Shown here in pieces: positions 42,251 to 49,031 of a stretch of DNA of 49,031 nt; position 1 is the first letter of the stretch, and every line of letters starts with the position of its first letter. The stretch spans positions 1 to 49,031 of the forward strand of contig CAJQMY010000007.1 of the NCBI GenBank assembly GCA_905479565.1, written 5' to 3'. Origin of the DNA: an uncultured Candidatus Nitrosopumilus sp. (GTDB lineage: Archaea; Thermoproteota; Nitrososphaeria; Nitrososphaerales; Nitrosopumilaceae). Position numbers and translations under genes: made by a program. A model generated the notes under the pieces. It did not search any database, was not told where the DNA came from, and was given only the letters and a program-made list of their open reading frames with translations.

Positions 42251-44203
42251 TTGGAACAAATCTCAAAATTTGAATTGACATCTGACTATGTGCCTACAGG
42301 TGATCAACCACAGGCCATTGATTCCCTGGTAAAAGGCGTACAGAAAGGAACTGTCCAAACATTACTTGGTGTAACTGGAAGTGGAAAGACATTTTCTGTA
42401 GCAAACGTGATTGCTAGAACTGGAAAACACACACTTGTCATTTCTCATAACAAAACTCTTGCAGCGCAACTTTATTCGGAACTAAAGCAATTTTTTCCAA
42501 AAAATAATGTTGGTTACTTTGTATCGTACTATGATTATTACCAACCGGAAAGTTATCTCCCACAAACAGATACTTATATTGAAAAAGATACCCAAATCAA
42601 TGAAAAAATTGAAAAATTGAGATTGGAGGCAACTGCAATGTTGCTGTCTGGAGAACCTACAATTATTGTGTCTACAGTTTCCTGCATCTATTCTCTTGGT
42701 AATCCCAAAGATTGGGAAGACCTGGCAATTCCAATAAAGACTGGTAATGAGATTAAAAGAAATGAAATTATTCAAAGATTCGTTGATGCGAGGTATGAGA
42801 GAAATGACACTGAAGTAGCACCTGGGAATTTCAGAGTTAAAGGCGACACGATAGATGTGACTCCTGCGTATTCTGAAGATTTGGTTAGAATTTCTATGTT
42901 TGGAGATGAAGTGGAAAAAATTATTATTTTAGACCATGCCTCGTTAAAAGAAAAAAAGAAAGTGTCTCAAATGAAAATTTATCCTGCAAAACACTATCTT
43001 ATTGCGAAAGATGTTCGCAAAAAAGCTGTTAAATCAATTAGAGATGAACTGAAAACACGTTTACCTGAGTTAAATGAATTAGAGAAACAAAGACTTGAGA
43101 TGAGGACAAAATATGATCTAGAAATGATTGAAGAGTTGGGGTACTGTTCTGGCATTGAAAATTATTCCAGGCATTTTGATGGACGAAAAGCCGGCGAAAA
43201 AGCATTTTGTTTGATGGATTTTTTTGGAGATGACTATCTGTTGGTAATTGATGAATCTCATGTCACATTGCCGCAACTTCATGGGATGTACAAGGGTGAC
43301 CGTTCAAGAAAAAATGAACTGATTACATATGGCTTTAGATTGCCTAGTGCGTTTGACAATCGTCCGTTAAAGTTTGAAGAATTTGAAAAATACATACAGA
43401 ATACAATTTTTGTTTCAGCGACCCCTTCTGATTATGAGAAAAAGATTTCATCTCATATTGCTGAGCAACTAGTGAGACCTACTGGCTTACTTGATCCTCA
43501 AGTTGAGATTAGAGATACGAAAAATCAAATGGATGATCTAATTGAAGAAATCAACAAAAGGACTGTCAACTTTGAGAGGGTATTAGTCACTACTTTGACT
43601 AAACGCATGGCTGAAGATTTGGCAGAATATCTATCAAAAAAACAGGTTAGAGTGAGATACATGCATTCTGAAATTGAGGGATTGCAGAGAACCGAGATAA
43701 TCAGGCAGTTACGATTAGGCGAATTCGATGTGCTTGTGGGAATCAATCTTCTAAGGGAAGGATTGGATATTCCTGAAGTTTCATTAGTTGCAATTTTGGA
43801 TGCGGATAAGGAGGGCTTTTTGAGAAATTTTACCAGTTTGATTCAGACATGTGGTAGAGCTGCAAGAAATGTAAATGGAACTGTCATAATGTATGCTGAT
43901 AGCATAACCAAGTCTATGAAAAATGCAATGGATGAAACTAAACGTCGTAGAGAAAAACAAATGCAATACAATATGGATCATGGAATTATTCCTAAAACAA
44001 TTATCAAATCTGTCCCGGATCAAGAAGTTGCACTGGATGACTCTAAGCTAAAATCATCGCATGACCTTGCTACCGAAATTATTGATTTGGATGCCCAAAT
44101 GAAAAAATATTCAGAAGAATTGGATTTTGAACGCGCAATAGAATGCCGAGATAGGATAAAAAGAATAGAAAAGGAGATTGAATTTAAAAATGACAGAAAA
44201 TAA
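42251..44203 (+). CDS. uvrB: Excinuclease ABC subunit B
   Basis: UvrB verifies DNA damage and positions UvrC for dual incision. The protein (650 residues from TTG 42251) begins with LEQISKFELTSDYVPTGDQPQAI and has Walker A GVTGSGKT, the YYDYYQPESY beta-hairpin, helicase motifs, and a C-terminal UVR domain. An upstream TTG at 42185 would add 22 unconserved residues; the TCTATAAG box at 42219-42226 makes 42251 the leaderless start. It heads the uvrBAC operon. Confidence 0.95.
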   Translation: MEQISKFELTSDYVPTGDQPQAIDSLVKGVQKGTVQTLLGVTGSGKTFSVANVIARTGKHTLVISHNKTLAAQLYSELKQFFPKNNVGYFVSYYDYYQPESYLPQTDTYIEKDTQINEKIEKLRLEATAMLLSGEPTIIVSTVSCIYSLGNPKDWEDLAIPIKTGNEIKRNEIIQRFVDARYERNDTEVAPGNFRVKGDTIDVTPAYSEDLVRISMFGDEVEKIIILDHASLKEKKKVSQMKIYPAKHYLIAKDVRKKAVKSIRDELKTRLPELNELEKQRLEMRTKYDLEMIEELGYCSGIENYSRHFDGRKAGEKAFCLMDFFGDDYLLVIDESHVTLPQLHGMYKGDRSRKNELITYGFRLPSAFDNRPLKFEEFEKYIQNTIFVSATPSDYEKKISSHIAEQLVRPTGLLDPQVEIRDTKNQMDDLIEEINKRTVNFERVLVTTLTKRMAEDLAEYLSKKQVRVRYMHSEIEGLQRTEIIRQLRLGEFDVLVGINLLREGLDIPEVSLVAILDADKEGFLRNFTSLIQTCGRAARNVNGTVIMYADSITKSMKNAMDETKRRREKQMQYNMDHGIIPKTIIKSVPDQEVALDDSKLKSSHDLATEIIDLDAQMKKYSEELDFERAIECRDRIKRIEKEIEFKNDRK

Positions 44204-47009
44204 ATTAAAAATTCGTGGAGCGCGTCATCACAATCTAAAAAATTTGGACATTGATATTCCAAAAAATAAGTTAGTTGTAATCAGTGGCTTGTCTGGTTCT
44301 GGAAAGTCTACTTTGGCATTTGATACCATCTATGCAGAAGGACAGAGAAGATATGTGGAATCCCTATCTGCATACGCTCGTCAATTCTTAGACATGATGG
44401 ATAAACCTGATGTAGATTCTATTGAGGGCCTGTCTCCTGCAATTTCTATTCAACAAAAAACTACCAGTAAAAACCCTCGTTCTACTGTCGGAACCACTAC
44501 AGAAATTTACGATTACATGAGATTATTGTTTGCAAGAATTGGAATTCCATACTGTACTAACTGTGGACGTAAAGTATCAACCCAATCCATAGAAAGAATT
44601 TGTGATTCAGTTCTCAAAGATTTTTCAGGAAAAAAAATACTTGTTTTGGCTCCTATGGTTCAGAGGAAAAAAGGAACGTATGAGAAACTATTTGAACAAA
44701 TCAAAAAGGATGGTTATTCCAGAGTTCGCCTTAACGGGGAAATTTTGAGCCTGGATGATGAAATTCCTCCTCTCGACAGGCAAAAATGGCATAATATCGA
44801 GATAGTGGTTGATAGGATCACTACTGAAAAATCTGAGCGTTCTAGACTTTTTGAGGCGATACAAACTGCCATCAAAACATCCAAAGGAGATGTAATGATT
44901 GCTACGGATAAATCTGAGAAAATTTTCTCTCAAAATAATGCTTGTCCGTATTGCGGACTAACTGTGGGTGATCTGGAACCTCGTTCTTTTTCCTTTAATT
45001 CCCCTTTTGGGATGTGTAAAACTTGCAATGGTTTGGGGGTGAAGATGGAGTTTGATGCTGACTTGGTGGTGCCTGACAAAACAAAATCTATTCTAGATGG
45101 CGCAATTGTCCCGTGGAGTGGTAGGTTTTCCGCGTTTAGACGTCAGGCATTAAGAGCAGTTGGGAAAAAATTTGGTTTTGATTTAATGACGCCTTTTGAC
45201 AAGATCAAACCAAAATACCTTAAAATTATTTTACATGGCACTGATGATTTGATTGATTTCACATATCGTTCAAAGTCAGGTGATTCGTCTTGGCAATCAA
45301 CTAATGCTTTTGAGGGTGTTTTGAGTAATTTGCAGCGTACATTCATGGAAACCGATTCAGAGTCAAAAAGAGAATGGTTGAAACAATTCATGAGAGACAC
45401 TCCATGTAACACATGTAACGGCAAAAAACTGAAATCTGAATCACTTGCAGTTAAAATTAATGAAAAAGGCATAATGACTGTGTGTGATATGTCGATTGAT
45501 CACTGCTATGATTTTTTTTCCTCATTAAAATTAACCACAAATGAGCAATACATTGCAAGAGATATTTTAAAAGAAATTAAAGAACGTCTGGAATTTTTAA
45601 TGAATGTTGGATTGAATTACATCACACTGAACCGGCTGAGTTCCACTCTATCTGGTGGAGAATCGCAAAGAATTAGATTGGCTACTCAAATCGGTTCTAA
45701 TTTAACTGGAGTCTTGTATGTTTTAGACGAACCTACCATTGGGTTGCATCAGCGAGATAATACCCGTCTCATTAAAACGCTAAACAAGCTACGAGATTTG
45801 GGAAATACTGTCCTAGTTGTAGAGCATGATGAAGAAGTTATACGAAATTCAGACTGGATGATTGATTTGGGTCCCGGAGCTGGCGTACATGGTGGAAATG
45901 TTGTTTTTGAGGGAACTGTGAATCAAATTCTAAAAGATGACACATCTGTAACTGGCAGATATTTGAAAGACAATTCATTGATTAATCTGGATGATAAAAC
46001 TCGTAATCGTTCTGGCTCTATATTAATAACTAAAGCATCTGAAAATAATCTTAAAGATGTTGACATTGAAATTCCTTTGGGGCTGTTTGTTTCTGTAACC
46101 GGTGTTTCTGGCTCGGGGAAATCCACTTTGATTAATGATGTCTTGTTAAAAACACTGCAAAATCATTTTTACAAATCTAACATTCGGCCTGGAAGTCACA
46201 AAGACGTTACTGGTTTAGAAAATATTGATAAAGTAATTTCAATTGATCAATCCCCTATTGGCAGAACCCCTCGTTCAAATCCTGCCACTTACATTGGTGC
46301 TTTCACCCCTATTAGAGAACTTTACGCAAATACTGCATTATCCAAAGAACGTGGATACGCGCCCGGACAATTTTCATTTAATGTAGCCGATGGAAGATGT
46401 TTTGCATGTGATGGAGACGGTGTCAAGCAAATTGAAATGCAATTTTTGTCTGATGTGTATGTAAAATGTGATGAATGCAAAGGAAAAAGATACAACACTG
46501 AAACATTATCTGTATTGTTCAAGGGAAAAAACATTTCTGACATTTTGGGCATGACTGTATATGAGGCATTAAATTTCTTTGAAAATGTTCCATCAATTCA
46601 ACGAAAATTACAAACTGTATATGATGTAGGTTTGGGCTATATCAAACTTGGGCAATCATCCACTACGCTGTCTGGCGGTGAAGCTCAGAGGGTAAAACTT
46701 GCATCTGAATTATCAAAACGAGGTACCGGGAGAACGCTGTACATTCTGGATGAGCCTACTACCGGTTTACATTTTGCAGATGTTCAAAAATTATTGGACG
46801 TTCTCAATCGCTTGGTGAATTTGGGAAATACTGTAGTCGTTATAGAGCACAACATGGATGTCATCAAAAATTCTGACTGGCTAATTGATCTTGGCCCTGA
46901 GGGTGGAGACGAGGGTGGAAAAGTGGTTGCAGTTGGCACTCCAAAAAACATTGCAAAAGCACCTGGAAGTTATACTGGAAAATATTTGAAGAAACTATTA
47001 AAAAAATGA
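44190..47009 (+). CDS. uvrA: Excinuclease ABC subunit A
   Basis: UvrA recognises bulky DNA lesions with UvrB. The 939-residue protein has two ABC ATPase halves with Walker A GLSGSGKST and GVSGSGKST, signature motifs LSGGESQR and LSGGEAQR, and zinc modules with CxxC pairs. It starts at ATG 44190 inside the end of uvrB; TTG 44178 is too close to the AAGGAG ribosome site. It overlaps uvrC by four bases. Confidence 0.96.
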   Translation: MTENKLKIRGARHHNLKNLDIDIPKNKLVVISGLSGSGKSTLAFDTIYAEGQRRYVESLSAYARQFLDMMDKPDVDSIEGLSPAISIQQKTTSKNPRSTVGTTTEIYDYMRLLFARIGIPYCTNCGRKVSTQSIERICDSVLKDFSGKKILVLAPMVQRKKGTYEKLFEQIKKDGYSRVRLNGEILSLDDEIPPLDRQKWHNIEIVVDRITTEKSERSRLFEAIQTAIKTSKGDVMIATDKSEKIFSQNNACPYCGLTVGDLEPRSFSFNSPFGMCKTCNGLGVKMEFDADLVVPDKTKSILDGAIVPWSGRFSAFRRQALRAVGKKFGFDLMTPFDKIKPKYLKIILHGTDDLIDFTYRSKSGDSSWQSTNAFEGVLSNLQRTFMETDSESKREWLKQFMRDTPCNTCNGKKLKSESLAVKINEKGIMTVCDMSIDHCYDFFSSLKLTTNEQYIARDILKEIKERLEFLMNVGLNYITLNRLSSTLSGGESQRIRLATQIGSNLTGVLYVLDEPTIGLHQRDNTRLIKTLNKLRDLGNTVLVVEHDEEVIRNSDWMIDLGPGAGVHGGNVVFEGTVNQILKDDTSVTGRYLKDNSLINLDDKTRNRSGSILITKASENNLKDVDIEIPLGLFVSVTGVSGSGKSTLINDVLLKTLQNHFYKSNIRPGSHKDVTGLENIDKVISIDQSPIGRTPRSNPATYIGAFTPIRELYANTALSKERGYAPGQFSFNVADGRCFACDGDGVKQIEMQFLSDVYVKCDECKGKRYNTETLSVLFKGKNISDILGMTVYEALNFFENVPSIQRKLQTVYDVGLGYIKLGQSSTTLSGGEAQRVKLASELSKRGTGRTLYILDEPTTGLHFADVQKLLDVLNRLVNLGNTVVVIEHNMDVIKNSDWLIDLGPEGGDEGGKVVAVGTPKNIAKAPGSYTGKYLKKLLKK

Positions 47010-48592
47010 CTTTTGATATTTCTAAAATTAACATCCCTACGAATCCCGGCATTTATTTGATGAAAGATTCTGATGGGCAGATTATCTATATTGGTAAAGC
47101 CAAGAATTTGAAAAACAGGGTGAGATCTTATTTTAACAAAAATCAGAATTATAAAACGCAAAAACTCGTTGAACATATTTCATCTATTGAATTCGTTTTG
47201 ACTGATAACGAAAGTGAAGCATTTCTTTTAGAATCAAACATGATCAAAAAATATCGGCCTAAGTTTAACATTGAATTAAAAGATCAACAGCGATACACGT
47301 ACCTTAGAATATCTGATGAAAAATTTCCTAGGCTTTTAGTTTCAAGAAGAACACGTGACGGAAAGTTTCTCGGAAAGGGAAAGACTTTCGGTCCCTTTAC
47401 ACAAGGAAGTTCAAAACTACTAACGATAGGCACTTTGAGAAAATCGTTTCAAATTAGAATTTGTAAAACTCTTCCAAAAAAAGTCTGTCTAGAATACCAT
47501 CTGGGTAACTGCGAGGGGCCCTGCGAATTTAAAAATGCCCAAGAAAGATATCCGAAACATGTTAAGGCATTACAAGATGTTTTGAGTGGAAAAAATCAAA
47601 CTAAAATTTTTACGAAAAAATTGGAAGAAGAAATGCAACGTGCCGCTGAATCGCAGCAATTCGAACGTGCAAAAGACATTCGTGATACTCTGATTAGGCT
47701 CGGAAGTCTTCAAACAAAACAAAAAATGGAATATGTCGAAAATTCTGACGAAGAATATTTTGGCATAGGCATTCAGGAGCAATCTGCAACCGTCATGAAT
47801 TTTAGAATGATTAATGGCGTAATTAGAGACAGTGACAAGTTTTTCTTTGATTTGGTTGGGGATAATTCCTTTTCAAATTTTTTATATCAATACTATTCTA
47901 CACACAAAATCCCAAAATTCATCTTGGTTAGTGAATTACCTGAAAATAAAAAACTATTGGAATCCTTGCTCACTGAGCAATCAGGACACGATGTCCAAAT
48001 CGCATGTCCCTCAAAAGGTAAGAAAAAAGACATCGTTAACCTAATCTTGAAAAATATCGAATTGGTTCTTTCTAAAGGGGGGGACCCTGGACTGGTTGAA
48101 TTGAAAGAAATTCTTGGTTTGCCTGTCATACCCAATGTCATTGAATGCTTTGATATTTCTAATCATGGTGACGATTTTGCCGTAGGGTCGATGTCCAGGT
48201 TTGTGGGTGGCATTCCAAACAAATCTGGATATCGAAAATTTAAAATTAAAACTGTGTCTGGACGCGATGATTTTGCAATGATTGGAGAAATTATCCAGAG
48301 AAGATATTTTAGATTGTTGGAAGAAAACTCTGAACTTCCTGACCTGATAGTAATTGACGGTGGGAAAGGCCAGCTTGGCTCTGCGATGAAATCATTGGAA
48401 TCCCTTGGCTTGGATTTGCCTTGTATTTCTCTGGCAAAAGAAAACGAGGAAATCTATCTGCCTAAAAATAAAAACCCGGTAGTTATCCCAAAATACAAAT
48501 CATCTTTGAAAATTTTGCAATATGCTAGAGATGAAACGCATCGATTCGGTGTAGCATATAATCGGGCAATAAGGAAAAACCAAATAAAATAA
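47006..48592 (+). CDS. uvrC: Excinuclease ABC subunit C (lacks C-terminal HhH domain)
   Basis: UvrC makes both incisions. It has the GIY-YIG endonuclease (NPGIYLMKDSDGQIIYIGKAKNL), the Cys cluster likely to hold an iron-sulfur cluster (ICKTLPKKVCLEYHLGNCEGPC), a UVR domain, and the RNase-H-like 5' nuclease domain (VIECFDISNHGDD). At 528 residues it ends at RDETHRFGVAYNRAIRKNQIK, before the tandem helix-hairpin-helix domain found in the 610-residue E. coli enzyme. Confidence 0.95.
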   Translation: MTFDISKINIPTNPGIYLMKDSDGQIIYIGKAKNLKNRVRSYFNKNQNYKTQKLVEHISSIEFVLTDNESEAFLLESNMIKKYRPKFNIELKDQQRYTYLRISDEKFPRLLVSRRTRDGKFLGKGKTFGPFTQGSSKLLTIGTLRKSFQIRICKTLPKKVCLEYHLGNCEGPCEFKNAQERYPKHVKALQDVLSGKNQTKIFTKKLEEEMQRAAESQQFERAKDIRDTLIRLGSLQTKQKMEYVENSDEEYFGIGIQEQSATVMNFRMINGVIRDSDKFFFDLVGDNSFSNFLYQYYSTHKIPKFILVSELPENKKLLESLLTEQSGHDVQIACPSKGKKKDIVNLILKNIELVLSKGGDPGLVELKEILGLPVIPNVIECFDISNHGDDFAVGSMSRFVGGIPNKSGYRKFKIKTVSGRDDFAMIGEIIQRRYFRLLEENSELPDLIVIDGGKGQLGSAMKSLESLGLDLPCISLAKENEEIYLPKNKNPVVIPKYKSSLKILQYARDETHRFGVAYNRAIRKNQIK

Positions 48593-48613
48593 GAAAAAAT
48601 GGAAAAATTTTGG

Positions 48614-49031
48614 TTAGTTTACTGTAACACTACCTATCATCCATGGATGAACCATACAGAAGTAGTCGTAACTGCCTGCGTCATCAAATGTAAATGAATA
48701 ATTTGCACCTGCTATGACTAGACTGCTGTCAAATACGCCCGATGGGCCATTAGCTGGACTTCCACCTGTTACTGTATGTGCTGCCGTATCGACGTTAATC
48801 CATTCTACTGTGTCTCCAGCATTGATTGTGATATCTTCTGGTAAGTAGCATGCATTGTTTTCTTCACATCCTGGAACAGAAGTACCTTCTGGAATATCTA
48901 CTGTGTAAGTTGTTGGTCCTGCTGGTTCTTCATGAGTTTCTTCCATGACCATTTCTTCTTCCATGACCATTTCTTCTTCCATGACCATTTCTTCTTCCAT
49001 GACCATTTCTTCTTCCATGACCATTTCTTCT
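48614..49031 (-). CDS. Cupredoxin (type-1 copper protein), partial at window edge
   Basis: The C-terminal domain (about 100 residues) is a plastocyanin-like fold with copper ligands His in AAHTV, and Cys, His and Met in YFCMVHPWM. Ammonia oxidisers use many such copper proteins for electron transfer. An EEEMVM repeat precedes it, coming from an 18-bp DNA repeat that runs into the window edge. The true start and any signal peptide lie beyond position 49031. Confidence 0.88.
   Translation of the reverse strand, partial: EEMVMEEEMVMEEEMVMEEEMVMEEEMVMEETHEEPAGPTTYTVDIPEGTSVPGCEENNACYLPEDITINAGDTVEWINVDTAAHTVTGGSPANGPSGVFDSSLVIAGANYSFTFDDAGSYDYFCMVHPWMIGSVTVN
48941..49031 (-). repeat. 18-bp tandem repeats encoding EEEMVM
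   Basis: Five near-identical 18-bp units (unit TTCCATGACCATTTCTTC on the plus strand) continue to the window edge. They add a Met/Glu-rich spacer to the cupredoxin and are likely to vary in number between strains. Confidence 0.9.

Noticed and set aside
1-49031. CRISPR arrays, insertion sequences, prophage or plasmid genes
   Set aside because: No regular spaced repeats, transposase, integrase or capsid-like genes were seen; the repeats present are intragenic.

Overview
The window looks like a chromosomal segment of an ammonia-oxidising archaeon of the Nitrosopumilus type (Nitrososphaerota, formerly Thaumarchaeota). The sequence is AT-rich. It carries an archaeal TFB-TBP gene pair, ribosomal protein L40e, a tRNA with a non-canonical intron, a pyruvoyl arginine decarboxylase, a Dps-like ferritin, an iron alcohol dehydrogenase of the kind assigned to the hydroxypropionate/hydroxybutyrate cycle, a type-1 copper protein and a complete bacterial-type uvrB-uvrA-uvrC set. 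Many genes have a TATA box about 25 bp before the start codon, so their mRNAs should be leaderless; this fixes several start codons, including TTG and GTG ones.

Layout. 0.1-6.8 kb is mostly a cell-surface block: a small membrane protein with paired histidines, Asp-rich secreted proteins, a pentapeptide-repeat protein, a large secreted protein with two 262-residue repeats, a DM13-domain protein and a membrane-anchored zinc-ribbon protein. 7.3-14.2 kb is housekeeping: pyrophosphatase, UBP zinc finger, TBP, TFB, oligoendopeptidase F, a five-helix membrane protein, a secreted anchored protein and arginine decarboxylase. 14.2-20.6 kb is an accessory stretch of microproteins. It holds two Hsp20 loci (one broken by a frameshift), at least five small Cys/His proteins including a paralogous zinc-ribbon pair, several decayed frames, hairpins and a second surface-repeat protein. 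20.8-35.0 kb is mainly core metabolism and translation: tRNA-Val, L40e, succinyl-CoA ligase, Dps-like ferritin, IleRS, a PurD/formyl-THF cyclo-ligase/FolD/PurN one-carbon and purine group, a beta-CASP nuclease and glycerate 2-kinase. 35.2-37.8 kb has a TPR plus GH17-like anchored protein and a second pentapeptide protein. 38-42 kb has an iron alcohol dehydrogenase, an F420/flavin oxidoreductase, a winged-helix protein, coiled-coil microproteins and a PNPOx-like flavoprotein. 42.2-48.6 kb is the uvrBAC operon, and the window ends inside a cupredoxin with Met/Glu repeats.

How the genes fit together. FolD and the cyclo-ligase handle folate-bound one-carbon units, while PurD and PurN use glycine and formyl groups for purines. 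SucCD and the iron alcohol dehydrogenase both act around succinyl-CoA and succinate semialdehyde. UvrABC is a nucleotide-excision repair machine. The most unusual content is the Hsp20/zinc-ribbon microprotein region, a minus-strand structured RNA candidate at 11.6 kb, a tRNA-Val with a 20-nt intron outside the anticodon loop, and a recurring pattern of one-base frame breaks that could be sequencing errors or real decay. No CRISPR array, transposase or rRNA gene was seen.
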